A stretch of 64,000 bases of DNA, taken from positions 124,001 through 188,000 of the forward strand of contig NZ_JAUSVO010000006.1 in the NCBI RefSeq assembly GCF_030814715.1, in the 5' to 3' direction. A program made the translations under genes and the position numbers. The notes beneath the pieces were generated by a model. That model was given only the letters and a program-made list of their open reading frames with translations, did no database searches and was not told the DNA's origin. This document shows, one piece after another, positions 19,492 to 29,408 of the stretch (its first letter is position 1; each line of letters begins with the position of its first letter). The stretch comes from Kaistia dalseonensis (GTDB lineage: Bacteria; Pseudomonadota; Alphaproteobacteria; Rhizobiales; Kaistiaceae).

Positions 19492-20793
19492 TCACCAAGC
19501 GACGCGCAGGGCTTCGAGGCCATGGAAATGATAGTTGTCGCGATAGAGCGGCGCCTCGGCGAGACGCAGGCTCGGCAGGCGCTGGAACAGGATCGGCATG
19601 GAAATCTGCATTTCCAGCCGCGCCAGCGGCGCGCCGATGCAGAAATGGATGCCGCCGCCAAAGGCGAGATTGGCGATCTGAGCGCGTGATGGATCGAAGC
19701 GATCGGCCATGGCGAAGCGCGCCGGATCGCGGTTCGCCGCACCGATGAGGAGACCGACCCGGTCGCCCTTGCGGAACGGTATGCCGCCATAGTCGAGGTC
19801 TTCGAGGGCATAGCGGGCGAAGAAATGCAGCGGCGGATCATAGCGCAGGCATTCCTCGATCGTCGCGGCGGTGGCATCCGCGCTGCCGAAGATGACGGCC
19901 GGATCGAGGCCCGTCTGGAGGATCGTCTTCACGCCATTGCCGGTCGCGTGCACCGTCGCCTCATGGCCTGCATTGAGCAACAGGATACAGGTGGTGATCA
20001 GCTCGTCTTCGGTGAGCTTTTCGCCCGCCTCCTCCGCAGCGATCAGCGTGCTGATCAGATCGTCGGCCGGCTTGCCGCGCCGCTCGCGCACATAGCTGCG
20101 GAGAAAATCGGAAAAGGCGAGCGTGGCGGAAACCGCCGCATCCTCCATCGCCCGCGTCCGGCCGAACTGGTACATGCCGACCATGCGGTGCGACCAGTCG
20201 AGCAGGTCGGGCGCGCGCTCGGCCGGCACGCCGAGCAATTCCGCGATCACCACGACGGGAATCGGCGCCGCATAGGCCTCGATCAGCTCGGCGCGGCCCT
20301 CTGCTTCGATGCGATCGATCAACTCATGCGCCAGCCGCTCGATCCGTGGCCTCAGGCGCTCGATCTGGCGCGAGACGAAGGCGCGATTGACCAGGGTCCG
20401 GAGCCGCGTATGCACCGGCGGCTCGCGCTCCAGCATGGAGAGGCTGTCGACATCATAGAACGGCTTCAGATGCGGAGCCGGCTCCGGCATGCCGAGTTCC
20501 TCGCGGGTCGCGACATGCAGGATCTCGCGTCCGAAACGCCGGTCGCGAAAGAGCGCGTTGACGTCGTCGGCGTTGAGGAAACACCAGAGCTGGTATTCCT
20601 CCCAGTAGAAGGCCGGCGTCAGGTCGCGGATCGCCTCGAACACCGGATAGGGATTCTGGAAGAAGGCCGGATCCTTGGCGTCGATCGAGACATGGCGGGT
20701 GGCGCGATCGATCTTCCCGGCCAAAGGCTGACCATTGGCTGCCGACAATTCGTCCAATCTCGGATCTCCGCGCGACGGCGCCCGGCTATTCAC
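19492..20793 (-). CDS. cytochrome P450
   Basis: A 433-residue bacterial class I P450 mono-oxygenase. The I-helix AGHEAT, the ExxR of the K helix (EECLR) and the heme-binding FGGGIHFCIGAPLARLEM with the cysteine ligand are all intact. The soluble architecture implies a separate ferredoxin partner; a 2Fe-2S ferredoxin is encoded 11 kb away but a link is only a guess. Its ATG lies upstream of the cckA stop (8-base overlap on the same strand), so translation may be coupled to cckA. Substrate unknown. Confidence 0.93.
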   Translation of the reverse strand: MNSRAPSRGDPRLDELSAANGQPLAGKIDRATRHVSIDAKDPAFFQNPYPVFEAIRDLTPAFYWEEYQLWCFLNADDVNALFRDRRFGREILHVATREELGMPEPAPHLKPFYDVDSLSMLEREPPVHTRLRTLVNRAFVSRQIERLRPRIERLAHELIDRIEAEGRAELIEAYAAPIPVVVIAELLGVPAERAPDLLDWSHRMVGMYQFGRTRAMEDAAVSATLAFSDFLRSYVRERRGKPADDLISTLIAAEEAGEKLTEDELITTCILLLNAGHEATVHATGNGVKTILQTGLDPAVIFGSADATAATIEECLRYDPPLHFFARYALEDLDYGGIPFRKGDRVGLLIGAANRDPARFAMADRFDPSRAQIANLAFGGGIHFCIGAPLARLEMQISMPILFQRLPSLRLAEAPLYRDNYHFHGLEALRVAW

Positions 20794-23356
20794 CGAGCGC
20801 CTCTTTCACCGCCGTCGCCAATTGCTTGAGCGAGAAGGGCTTCGGCAGGAAGTTGAAGGCCTCGCCATCCGGCAGGTTCTTGGCGAAAGCGTCCTCGGCG
20901 TAGCCGGAGACGAAAATGATCTTGATGCCGGGGCGCTGCTTGCGCAATTCGCGCAGCAATGACGGGCCGTCCAGTTCCGGCATGACGACGTCTGAGACGA
21001 CCAGGTCGATCTCGCCGCCCGTCTCCTTCATGATCTCCAGAGCCTCGACGCCCGATGCCGCCTCGTGCACGGTGTAGCCGCGTGAGGCCAGTGCCCGCGC
21101 CGCAAAGGCCCGGACCGCCTCCTCGTCTTCGACGAGCAGGATGTGCGCGCTGCCGGTCAGGTCGGCAAGTTCGACCGGCTTCTCGACGACCGCCTCGACC
21201 TTCGGCTGCTCGAGCGGGATATGACGCGGGACGAATATCCGGAAGACCGTGCCCTTGTCCAACTCGCTGTCGAAGAAGATATGCGCGCCGGTCTGGCGGA
21301 CGATACCGTAGACCGTGGAGAGCCCGAGGCCGGTGCCCTTGCCGACCTCCTTGGTCGAAAAGAACGGTTCGAAGATCTTGGACTGCACCTCGATCGGAAT
21401 GCCCGTGCCGGTATCCTCGACCTCGATCAGCACATAGTCGGCGGCCGGCAGGGCTTTGTAGCCGTAGCTCGCCGTGTCCTCGGCCGTGACGTTGCGCGTG
21501 CGGATCGTGAGCTGGCCACCTTTCGGCATCGCGTCGCGCGCATTGACCGCGAGGTTGATCACGACCTGTTCGAACTGGTTCATGTCCGCCTTGATCGGCC
21601 AGACATCGCGACCATGCACGACCGACAACGCCACCTTCTCGCCGAGCAATCGGTCGAGCAGGATGGAAAGGTCGGAGAGGACATCGCCGATCGCCAGCAC
21701 CTGCGGCCGGAGCGTCTGGCGACGCGAGAACGCCAGCAACTGCCGCACGAGGCCGGCCGCGCGATTGGCGTTCTGCTTGATGTTCATGATGTCCTGGAAT
21801 GACGGATCGCTCGGCCGGTGATTGGCGAGCAGGAGATCGGAGAAGCCGATGATGGCCGTCAGGACGTTGTTGAAATCATGTGCGACACCGCCGGCGAGCT
21901 GGCCGATCGATTCCATCTTCTGGCTCTGCGCGAATTGCACTTCGAGCGCCCGCTGCTCGGTGGTGTCGAGCGCATAGACCGTCGCGATCTCGCTGTCGCT
22001 CGCCTCCTCGTCGACCGCGCTGACATAGAAGCGCACGCTGCGATCACCGGCGCCCGCAATCGAGGTGTCCACCGGCGGGATATCGCCGCGCCCGCCCGCT
22101 GCCGCCTCGAGCGCGTCCTGCAGGGCCGCCCGGCCGGCGTCGCCGACGAGATCCGTCAGCCGAACCCGTGTCCCGCCATCGCGCTTCGCTGGCCCGAAGA
22201 GATGCGCGAAGGCGGCATTGGTGCGCCCGACACGGCCACTCTTGTCGATCGAGGCGATCGCAAAAGGCGTATGGTTGAAGAAGCGGGCGAAGCGGACCTC
22301 CGCGGCGCGCAGCGCTTCCGATATGTCCTCGCCCGGCCCCCGGTTCAGCACCACCGTGCGCGTCGCGCCCGGCGCGCCGTCGCTCGCATACGGCACCTTG
22401 TGCAGTAAGCGCACCGGCAGGCTCTGGCCATTATGCTTGACGAGGTCGAGATCGACGATCTCGGTCTGCGTGCCGCCGGGGCTAGAACGGCCGCCGGCAA
22501 GGAGCGCCACGGCATCGCCGCGCACGATATCCTTCAGCGACAACGAACCCGGCCGGAAGAAGGTGAGATCGATGCCGAGCCATTCGGCAAGCGTCGCGTT
22601 CAGATAGACGATCCGGCCATCCGGCTCGGCCGAAAGGAAGCCCGCCGGCGCGTGATCGAGATAGTCGATCGCGTGCTGCAGGTCCTGGAACACCGTCTCC
22701 TGCTGTTCGCGATCCGCCGTCACGTCCGCGACCCGCCAGGCCGTCAGAAAGCGATCGCCGCCGCGCCCATGCGAGCTCTTGTCACCATCCGCGCTGATCG
22801 CGACGGGGCGCACGCGGATGCGGTACCAGCGCGGCGTGCCGGACATGGCGCCGGAGAGCGGGCGCGGCATGCGCACTTCCTCGATGCCGCTCCTGCCTTC
22901 GCGCACGGCCTGGGACAGGCGATAGATCGCCTCGCTCGCCGCCTGGTCACCCGAAAAGACACGCTCGACCGCGCGAACATCGCGCTCGTCATCCGCGCCG
23001 ATCAAATCGGCATAGGAACGGTTGGCGTAGAGGATGCGGCCGTCGCGATCCGTGACCACCAGCCCCTCGACCATGGAATCGATGAAGCCGCGGGCGAGTT
23101 CGTCGCGCGGCGCCCGGCCCCCGATCCGCACCAGGCCGATCGCCGCCGCAAAGAGGGTGAAGACGCCGATGACGGCAAGAAGCCCGAGCAGGCCGAAGAC
23201 AAAAGGCTCGGCGGCGGCAGGCGGCAACAGGGCAAAGGCCAAGGCCGCGCCCACCAGCCCCGCCGCGAGCACGACAAGGCGGCCAATACCGCTCGGCCGG
23301 TCAGACCGGTCGATGATTGGCAGCCGGGTTTCCATCCCGCGCGGTTCCTCGGTCAT
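20786..23356 (-). CDS. cckA: hybrid sensor histidine kinase CckA
   Basis: An 856-residue membrane kinase at the top of the CckA-ChpT-CtrA cell-cycle phosphorelay. Two N-terminal transmembrane helices are followed by three PAS-like regions, a HisKA dimerisation domain with the phosphorylated histidine in [17 protein letters not shown], an HATPase domain ([31 protein letters not shown]) and a C-terminal receiver domain ([10 protein letters not shown]; phospho-aspartate in [14 protein letters not shown]; conserved lysine in LPKPF). The start is uncertain: TTG at 23485 (899 aa) is in frame but lacks a binding site, ATG at 23356 or 23335 places the first helix near the N-terminus as in relatives. 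Confidence 0.88.
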   Translation of the reverse strand: MTEEPRGMETRLPIIDRSDRPSGIGRLVVLAAGLVGAALAFALLPPAAAEPFVFGLLGLLAVIGVFTLFAAAIGLVRIGGRAPRDELARGFIDSMVEGLVVTDRDGRILYANRSYADLIGADDERDVRAVERVFSGDQAASEAIYRLSQAVREGRSGIEEVRMPRPLSGAMSGTPRWYRIRVRPVAISADGDKSSHGRGGDRFLTAWRVADVTADREQQETVFQDLQHAIDYLDHAPAGFLSAEPDGRIVYLNATLAEWLGIDLTFFRPGSLSLKDIVRGDAVALLAGGRSSPGGTQTEIVDLDLVKHNGQSLPVRLLHKVPYASDGAPGATRTVVLNRGPGEDISEALRAAEVRFARFFNHTPFAIASIDKSGRVGRTNAAFAHLFGPAKRDGGTRVRLTDLVGDAGRAALQDALEAAAGGRGDIPPVDTSIAGAGDRSVRFYVSAVDEEASDSEIATVYALDTTEQRALEVQFAQSQKMESIGQLAGGVAHDFNNVLTAIIGFSDLLLANHRPSDPSFQDIMNIKQNANRAAGLVRQLLAFSRRQTLRPQVLAIGDVLSDLSILLDRLLGEKVALSVVHGRDVWPIKADMNQFEQVVINLAVNARDAMPKGGQLTIRTRNVTAEDTASYGYKALPAADYVLIEVEDTGTGIPIEVQSKIFEPFFSTKEVGKGTGLGLSTVYGIVRQTGAHIFFDSELDKGTVFRIFVPRHIPLEQPKVEAVVEKPVELADLTGSAHILLVEDEEAVRAFAARALASRGYTVHEAASGVEALEIMKETGGEIDLVVSDVVMPELDGPSLLRELRKQRPGIKIIFVSGYAEDAFAKNLPDGEAFNFLPKPFSLKQLATAVKEALGE

Positions 23357-23754
23357 CTCGACATACCGACCCTGCGACACTCGAACCGTCTCAACCTCAA
23401 TCTGCTCCTCCGGACGCGGTCGGCCGAACAGAATCGGTGACGCGGATTCGTTTGCCACAATGCTGAGGATCGCTCGCGAATACAACGCGGCCGCGCTTCC
23501 TAGCCGATCCTGAACGTGTCGTGCCCTCGCCCGAGGCGTCGATCTGCCGCTTGAGCGAAACGCCGATAGCCGCCATGGTTAGGAAATTCCTAATATGTTT
23601 GACGAATTGATAGATCGAATCGGTTCCCCGGCCCTTGCCAATCGAGGACGGGCGCCCGAAAACGGCGCATAATTTCAGAATCGGGACCCATATGGGCACC
23701 CGGGCCATACCGATGATCGCGGAGCGGCGCTTCGCGCGCTGTCAGGAGACCATA

Positions 23755-25050
23755 ATGCGTGACTATTTCGAACCGATGCTGGGTGCTACCGGCGCCCTGA
23801 TTGCTCAGTTCGCCATCACGCTTCTCATCGTCCTCGTGCTGGTCTTTATCGTGTTCTGGCTGATCCGCCGTTTCACGGGAGGTCGCTTCGGCAACACAGC
23901 GACACGCGGCCGGCAACCCCGTCTGAGCGTGCTCGACGCGCTGCCGATCGATCCGCATCGCCGCCTGCTGCTGATACGGCGCGACAATGTCGAGCACCTG
24001 ATCCTTGTCGGCGGCACCAGCGATCTCGTGATCGAGGCGGCGATCCATCGCTCGGCGCCAGGACAAAGGCGTCTTGATACCAGTGCGGGACGCGGTCCTG
24101 CGCCGCAGGTGAACAGCCGACCGGCAGCTGAGGGAGCCGCGCCGCGGGCCGCCGAGCCCCAGCGCGCGCCGGAACCCGCCCGCATGGCGGAGCCGCAACG
24201 CGCGCCCCTGGCCGAGCCGAGCCGCAGCGAGTTGCCGCAGAACGAGGTCCTGCGCGCCGAGCCCCTCCCCGTTATCGAGCCGCAGGCCGAGGTCGAGCGG
24301 CCTGCCGAGGAGACCAGTTATCGCCGTGACGAACCCTTGCGCGAGGCAGCGCCGGAATTCGTCGCCGCGCCGCCCCCGCCGGCCTTCGAGCCGCCGCCAG
24401 TTCCGGCGGAGCCGCCCATGCGCGCCGCCCCGCAGCCGCCCCGTGCTCCGGTCCAGCCGCAGGTGAAGAGCGGTCGCGGGCTGCCATCCTTCCTTTCCGG
24501 CGGCCGCTCGCGGCAGACACCGACCGTTCCGCCCGAGCCCACGCCGGCCGATAGTCGTCGGCTCGCCGGACGCGTTCGCCCGAACGAGCCGCAGTCGCGC
24601 GTGACGTCGCCCTTCGCCACGCCGCCTGAGCCGATCGTGACGCGCGAAGCCTCGATCGAGCCGGCAGGCCCCGCGCCCGCGCCGGAGTTTTCGGCGCCCG
24701 TCCGCCCGCCCATTCCGCCGGCGCCGGCTCCGACCCGCATGACCGGCGAGGAGCCCTTCGGCACGCCGGACACCGAGATCAGCCGCCCGCTGCGCTTCGA
24801 GCCGGTCTTCGACACCGTGTCCGACGAGGTCAGGACGGAGGAGCGCGCACCTGCCGTGGAGCCGCCCACGGCGAGCGACCAGCCGGTCAATATCGATACC
24901 GCCTTCAGCGAGGAGGCCCCGATTCTGGGCCATCGCGGAGCGGAGGGCGACGAAGAGGGCGCCGCCGCAGCCCGGGCCACTGCCGTAGGCGATCTCGAAA
25001 AGGAGATGGCGCGGCTCCTGGGCGAAATCTCCGGCGGCCGCAAGAAATAG
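23755..25050 (+). CDS. FliO/MopB-family protein with long proline-rich tail
   Basis: A 431-residue protein. One transmembrane helix (about residues 18-43) is followed by the short FliO-type beta domain: RQPRLSVLDALPID, RRLLLIRRDNVEHLILVGG and TSDLVIEAAI. The remaining 330 residues are Pro/Ala/Glu/Arg-rich and probably disordered. FliO assists assembly of the flagellar export gate, but no other export genes are nearby, so it may be an orphan homologue. CAGGAG precedes the ATG at 23755. It is divergent from cckA and convergent with dksA. Confidence 0.75.
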   Translation: MRDYFEPMLGATGALIAQFAITLLIVLVLVFIVFWLIRRFTGGRFGNTATRGRQPRLSVLDALPIDPHRRLLLIRRDNVEHLILVGGTSDLVIEAAIHRSAPGQRRLDTSAGRGPAPQVNSRPAAEGAAPRAAEPQRAPEPARMAEPQRAPLAEPSRSELPQNEVLRAEPLPVIEPQAEVERPAEETSYRRDEPLREAAPEFVAAPPPPAFEPPPVPAEPPMRAAPQPPRAPVQPQVKSGRGLPSFLSGGRSRQTPTVPPEPTPADSRRLAGRVRPNEPQSRVTSPFATPPEPIVTREASIEPAGPAPAPEFSAPVRPPIPPAPAPTRMTGEEPFGTPDTEISRPLRFEPVFDTVSDEVRTEERAPAVEPPTASDQPVNIDTAFSEEAPILGHRGAEGDEEGAAAARATAVGDLEKEMARLLGEISGGRKK

Positions 25051-25112
25051 CGGCCGCATCGCGGCACGCTGCCGAGGCGGGTCGCTGGCGCGAACGACAT
25101 TCTTCCAAAGAG

Positions 25113-25146
25113 AAGGGCGCGGAACCATCACGGTCCGCGCCCTTTT
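25113..25146. terminator. terminator between fliO-like gene and dksA
   Basis: AAGGGCGCGGA at 25113-25123 pairs with TCCGCGCCCTT at 25134-25144, followed on the plus strand by TTTTC. An A-rich start on the left arm gives T residues on the minus strand too, so it can serve both convergent transcripts. Confidence 0.75.
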
Positions 25147-25215
25147 CATGTCGTGGTACAACCCTCGAGCCTTCCCCCGGCCGTCGGGTACCCCCGCGTC
25201 GTCGAAGCGACCGGC

Positions 25216-25632
25216 CTAATCGTCGCGATAAACCCGCTCGCGGCGCTCATGCCGCTCCTGGGCTTCGATGGACAAGGTCGCGATCGGCCGCGCGTCGAGG
25301 CGCTTCAAGCTGATCGGCTCGCCCGTCTCCTCGCAAAATCCATAGCTGCCGTCCTCGATCCGCTGCAAGGCGGCATCGATCTTCGAGATCAGCTTGCGCT
25401 GCCGATCCCGGGCTCTGAGCTCGATGGCGCGGTCCGTCTCCGAGGAAGCACGGTCGGCAAGATCTGGATGATTGACGTTCTCGTCCTGCAAATGCTGCAG
25501 CGTCTCACGAGATTCCTTCAGAATGTCGTCTTTCCAGGCGAGCAGCTTCTTACGGAAGTACTCCCTTTGCCGCTCGTTCATGAAGGGCTCGGTCTCCGAT
25601 GGCCGATACGCTTCAAGACTGTCTAGCATCAT
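25216..25632 (-). CDS. dksA: RNA polymerase-binding transcription factor DksA
   Basis: A 138-residue DksA, which enters the RNA polymerase secondary channel and acts with ppGpp on promoters such as rRNA. The coiled coil (about residues 15-85) carries the tip motif DLADRASSETDRAIELRARDR. The C-terminal zinc-finger region keeps only one cysteine (YGFCEETGEPISLKRLDARPIATLS), a known trait of alphaproteobacterial DksA. AGGGG lies before the ATGATG start; 25629 is an equal alternative. Confidence 0.93.
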   Translation of the reverse strand: MMLDSLEAYRPSETEPFMNERQREYFRKKLLAWKDDILKESRETLQHLQDENVNHPDLADRASSETDRAIELRARDRQRKLISKIDAALQRIEDGSYGFCEETGEPISLKRLDARPIATLSIEAQERHERRERVYRDD

Positions 25633-26026
25633 GAATGACCCCTGGTACGGTGGCATTGCGGCGCGGAATATAGCGATGCACCTCTCAGAGAACAACTGCA
25701 CGAATCCGCATTCGAAAACCCGCCTGAAATCCGGTCAAAGCGCTAGGCAAATGCCTTTGAAAGAGGCGAGCAATTCGGCTTAGGCGGCTTGGCGCGGCAT
25801 TTTTTCACTGGCGCGAAATTTCCCGCACGGCCTTGGAATTGTTCGACGAAATGATTCGGTTCACTCGCCGCCGTCGTTTCGCGGACACGACAAAACCGCG
25901 CGGACGGAAAGCATTTGTTAACGATGACAATCGCTAAATGGGGCGTTCTCCCGACCAGCGCCGAAACGCGCCAGGGTTGAGGAGGGACGCGCTTCGCGTC
26001 TGGTTCGCCGCCAGGAAAGCCCGCTC
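25633..26026. other. intergenic region between dksA and FlgN-like gene
   Basis: About 390 bases between divergent genes, expected to hold both promoters. It is less GC-rich than the coding DNA around 25800-25930. A small perfect hairpin (GACGCG at 25986-25991, CGCGTC at 25995-26000) lies just before the FlgN-like gene. No gene seen. Confidence 0.5.
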
Positions 26027-26524
26027 ATGAGTGAACCCAGCGCCACCCATCGCCATGCCGCATCGACTGATGAAGACTGGCGGATCACCAGCCATGAAGA
26101 CGCCACGCTCGCCTGCGCGCGCATCGTCTCCAACATGGAAGCGCTGCTCCAGCTGATCGAAGCGGAAAGCTCGCTGCTGCGGGCCGGCAAGACCATCGCA
26201 GCCTCCGCGATCGAGCAGCGCAAGTCCGAATATGCGCGCGCCCATATGGACGATCTCGAGTTTCTCCGTCAGGTCGGCCCTGAGCTCGAATACTGGGCGC
26301 CCAATGCCGTGGAGCGGCTGCGCAGCGCCCATGCCGAGTTCATGTCCGTCCTGCAGATCAACATGGCCGCGCTTGCGACCGCACAGGTCGCGCAGGAATC
26401 GGCGGAGCGCTCGACGGCCGCCGGGCTCGAGCATTATGTGCCGCCGGCGCCGAGCCTTGCGCGCCGCATGGCGCTTCGCGCCCCCGGCCGATCGCTCTTC
26501 CGCCGCCTCGCCAAGGCGGTCTGA
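26027..26524 (+). CDS. helical protein, possibly FlgN-like
   Basis: A 165-residue, mostly alpha-helical protein. The central part (SNMEALLQLIEAESSLLRAGK, then EQRKSEYARAHMDDLEFL) has the glutamate-rich first helix and lysine-anchored second helix of FlgN-type export chaperones, which hold FlgK and FlgL subunits. There are no other flagellar genes within reach except a FliO-like gene 1 kb upstream. The assignment is tentative. Confidence 0.5.
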   Translation: MSEPSATHRHAASTDEDWRITSHEDATLACARIVSNMEALLQLIEAESSLLRAGKTIAASAIEQRKSEYARAHMDDLEFLRQVGPELEYWAPNAVERLRSAHAEFMSVLQINMAALATAQVAQESAERSTAAGLEHYVPPAPSLARRMALRAPGRSLFRRLAKAV

Positions 26525-26688
26525 GCCGGAGCGGCGAGGCGCACTGCCCATTCATTCCGGGAGACAGGTGGCGGCCTGTGTGTCCTGCGCCATATTCTTG
26601 TCCATGGAGTGCGGGCATAGAGAGCGGGATCAAACGGGATCGAGCTCCGGGGCGGAGCGAGCTGGTCCCCTCACATGAGGGATCGATC

Positions 26689-27180
26689 ATGAAGAAGAGC
26701 GTTATCGCCATCGTCGCCGGTCTCGGCGCGCTGGCCATCAGCATGGGAACGGCCGCGGCCCAGTCGCGCTATTGCGACGGCTTCGCACGCGATTATGCGG
26801 ATCAGAATTCGCGCGGCAGCGTGGCTGGCGGCGCCGTCGCCGGTGGCGTGATGGGTGCGGTCGGCGGCGCCGTGCTCGGCGGCATCATCAACGGCAATCG
26901 TGGCGCGGGAACGGGTGCCGCGATCGGCGGCGCTTCTGGCGCGCTGATCGGCGCCGGCCAAGGCTCGCGCCAATGGCAGTCGCTCTACGACCAGGCCTAT
27001 AATGATTGCATGATCCGCCGCAGCAGCGCGCGCCCTGCCCCGCCGCCGCCGCCGCCGGGCGCCGGCTTCCGGCCGTGGACGCCGGAATGGTATGATTACT
27101 GCGCGCGCCGCTATCGCTCGTTCAATCCCAATACCGGCTATTTCGTCGCCAATGGCGGCCAGCGGCAGTTCTGCCGCTAG
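26689..27180 (+). CDS. exported glycine-zipper protein with BA14K-like C-terminus
   Basis: A 163-residue exported protein: signal peptide (to about residue 24, ending AAAQ), a glycine-zipper segment (AGGAVAGGVMGAVGGAVLGG, about residues 45-64) that may insert in membranes, a proline stretch, and the C-terminal YCARRYRSFNPNTGYF...C block shared with the two BA14K proteins at 61 kb. BA14K is an immunoreactive Brucella protein with lectin-like activity. The start at 26689 follows GAGGGAT; a longer in-frame start at 26578 is rejected because it destroys the signal peptide. Confidence 0.78.
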   Translation: MKKSVIAIVAGLGALAISMGTAAAQSRYCDGFARDYADQNSRGSVAGGAVAGGVMGAVGGAVLGGIINGNRGAGTGAAIGGASGALIGAGQGSRQWQSLYDQAYNDCMIRRSSARPAPPPPPPGAGFRPWTPEWYDYCARRYRSFNPNTGYFVANGGQRQFCR

Positions 27181-27206
27181 CCCTGACCGGCTGGCGAACA
27201 CGACCG

Positions 27207-27236
27207 AGGGCCCGTGGTTCGACCGCGGGCCTTTTT
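27207..27236 (+). terminator. Rho-independent terminator after the glycine-zipper/BA14K gene
   Basis: GGCCCG at 27209-27214 pairs with CGGGCC at 27226-27231, then TTTTT. It lies 28 bases after the stop. Confidence 0.8.
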
Positions 27237-27322
27237 CGTGGTAGGAGCGCGCCCTCGACAGCGAGGCCGGACTGGAAGATTCTCGCTACCAGTTCGACTT
27301 CACCCGGAACGAAGAGACGCGG

Positions 27323-27871
27323 ATGACACGCCTTCTCCTGCTCCGTCACGCCAAGTCCTCCTGGGATCAGGCGGGCCTGGCCGATTTCGACCGTCCGCTG
27401 GCCGCGCGCGGCCGGCGCGCCGCGACCATGATTGGCGAACATCTCGCCACGCACCGCCTTGTGCCGGACCGCGTGCTCTGTTCCTCGGCCCGGCGCACCC
27501 GCGAGACCCTGATCGGCCTGCTGCCGCTGATCGCGGCCGATCTCGACATCAAGATCACGCGCGATCTCTACGAGGTCGGCGCGGACGCCTATATCGATTC
27601 GATCAACGCGCTGGGGGCGAATGCCCGCACGCTGCTGGTGATCGGCCACAATCCGGCGATTCAGGAAACGGCGATCGAGCTCATCGGCAGCGGCAATCCG
27701 GCGCTGCGCGACGAGATCGCCGAAAAATTCCCGACCGCCGGCCTCGCCGTGATCGATTTCGACGTCCATAAATGGTCGGAACTTCGGCCCAAGACCGGCC
27801 GGGTTGTCGCCTTCTTCCGCCCGCGCGAGCTGGAACTGGTCGGCAGCGAGCCACCCTCGGACGACGAATAG
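27323..27871 (+). CDS. SixA-type histidine phosphatase family protein
   Basis: A 182-residue phosphoglycerate-mutase-like phosphatase. The catalytic histidine is in LLLRHAKSSW (residues about 5-14), the arginines in SSARRTRET, and the second histidine in VIGHNPAIQE. Enzymes of the SixA branch remove phosphate from Hpt domains of hybrid kinases. Whether this one acts on CckA or the Hpt protein encoded at 32.2 kb is only a possibility. It is followed by ycjX with about 65 bases between. Confidence 0.85.
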   Translation: MTRLLLLRHAKSSWDQAGLADFDRPLAARGRRAATMIGEHLATHRLVPDRVLCSSARRTRETLIGLLPLIAADLDIKITRDLYEVGADAYIDSINALGANARTLLVIGHNPAIQETAIELIGSGNPALRDEIAEKFPTAGLAVIDFDVHKWSELRPKTGRVVAFFRPRELELVGSEPPSDDE

Positions 27872-27935
27872 CCCTTTCGCAGGCGGGTCTCGCCGCCTAC
27901 ATGGGTTCACACGTCGAGGCCGCGGACCCAACCGA

Positions 27936-29408
27936 TTGAAGCTCACCAATCTTGCTGATGAGGCGCTGCTCGCGCTCGCCACGCTCGGCGACCGGGCGAG
28001 CGATCTGGTATCGCCGACAGTGCGGCTCGGCGTCACGGGCCTCGCCCGCGCCGGCAAGACCGTGTTCATCACCGCGCTCGTCCACAATCTACTGCATGGC
28101 GGGCGGCTGCCGCTGTTCCGCTCCTATTCGACCGGCCGGATCGCCGATGCGCGCCTTGAGCCGCAGCCCGATGACGACGTGCCGCGCTTCGACTATGAGG
28201 ATCATGTCCGTGCTCTGGTCGAGCAGCGCATTTGGCCGGATTCGACCCGGCGCATCAGCGAGCTCCGCCTGACCATCACCTATGAATCCGCGTCCTATTT
28301 CCGCCATCGCTTCGGCCCCGGTCGCCTGAACCTCGACATCGTCGATTATCCCGGCGAATGGCTGCTCGACCTCCCCTTGCTCGGAAAGGACTTCGCGACC
28401 TGGTCGCGCGAGGCGCTGGCGCTCGCCCATGGCCCGGGACGCGAAGCCGCCGCCGGACCTTGGCTCGCGGCGCTCGCCGCCACAGACCCTGCGGCTCCGG
28501 AAAGCGACGTGACGGCGCGCATGCTGGCCGCGGTCTTCACCGATTATCTGCGCGCCTGCCGCGCCGACGAGAACGCGCTCTCGACCCTGCCGCCCGGCCG
28601 TTTCCTGATGCCCGGCGATCTCGAGGGATCGCCCGCGCTCACCTTCTGCCCCCTGCCCGGCGATATCGCGGCCATGCCGGCCGGATCGCTCGGCCGGATG
28701 ATGGCGCGACGCTACGAGGCTTATAAGTCGGTCGTGGTGAAGCCGTTCTTCCGCGAGCATTTCGCCCGCCTCGATCGGCAGATCGTGCTGGTCGATGCAC
28801 TGCATGCGCTGAATGCCGGGCCTGAAGCGGTTGCCGATCTCGGCACGGCGCTGGGCGAAATCCTGACCTGCTATCGGCCGGGCTCCGGCTCGTGGCTCAG
28901 CAGCCTGCTGACCCACCGGATCGACCGCATCCTGATCGGCGCCACCAAGGCCGATCATCTGCACCACGCCGATCATGACCGCCTCGAGACCATTCTGGGC
29001 CATCTGCTGGCGCCGGCGATCGAACGCGCCTCGGCCGCGGGTGCCCGTGTCGAGATCGCGGCCCTCGCCTCCGTCCGCGCCACCCGCGAGGGCGTGGTGA
29101 TGCAGCATGGCGAACGCCTGCCCTCGATCATCGGCACGCCGCTCGCCGGCGAGCGGGTCGATGGCGAAACCTTCGACGGCAAGACCGAAATCGCGTTTTT
29201 TCCCGGAGACTTGCCGGACGATCCGGATTCAGTGCTTCAACGCGTCGGCGCGGCCTCCGACGGCGGCCGCGCGGCGCCGGCGGCGCTGCGCTTCGTCCGT
29301 TTCCGTCCTCCGGCGCTGGAACGCACCGTCGAGGGCATGACGCTTTCGCTGCCCCATATCCGGCTCGACCGCGCGCTTGAATTCCTGATCGGAGACCGGC
29401 TGGCATGA
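27936..29408 (+). CDS. YcjX-family P-loop protein (DUF463)
   Basis: A 490-residue putative GTPase/ATPase. The P-loop is GLARAGKT (about residues 35-42), with DIVDYPGEW and ILIGATKADHLH as likely switch and guanine-recognition-like segments. The family is paired with YcjF throughout proteobacteria and is stress-linked in E. coli, but its role is not settled. The start is TTG at 27936; no in-frame ATG lies between there and the region overlapping the upstream gene. The stop overlaps the ycjF start (ATGA). Confidence 0.85.
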   Translation: MKLTNLADEALLALATLGDRASDLVSPTVRLGVTGLARAGKTVFITALVHNLLHGGRLPLFRSYSTGRIADARLEPQPDDDVPRFDYEDHVRALVEQRIWPDSTRRISELRLTITYESASYFRHRFGPGRLNLDIVDYPGEWLLDLPLLGKDFATWSREALALAHGPGREAAAGPWLAALAATDPAAPESDVTARMLAAVFTDYLRACRADENALSTLPPGRFLMPGDLEGSPALTFCPLPGDIAAMPAGSLGRMMARRYEAYKSVVVKPFFREHFARLDRQIVLVDALHALNAGPEAVADLGTALGEILTCYRPGSGSWLSSLLTHRIDRILIGATKADHLHHADHDRLETILGHLLAPAIERASAAGARVEIAALASVRATREGVVMQHGERLPSIIGTPLAGERVDGETFDGKTEIAFFPGDLPDDPDSVLQRVGAASDGGRAAPAALRFVRFRPPALERTVEGMTLSLPHIRLDRALEFLIGDRLA

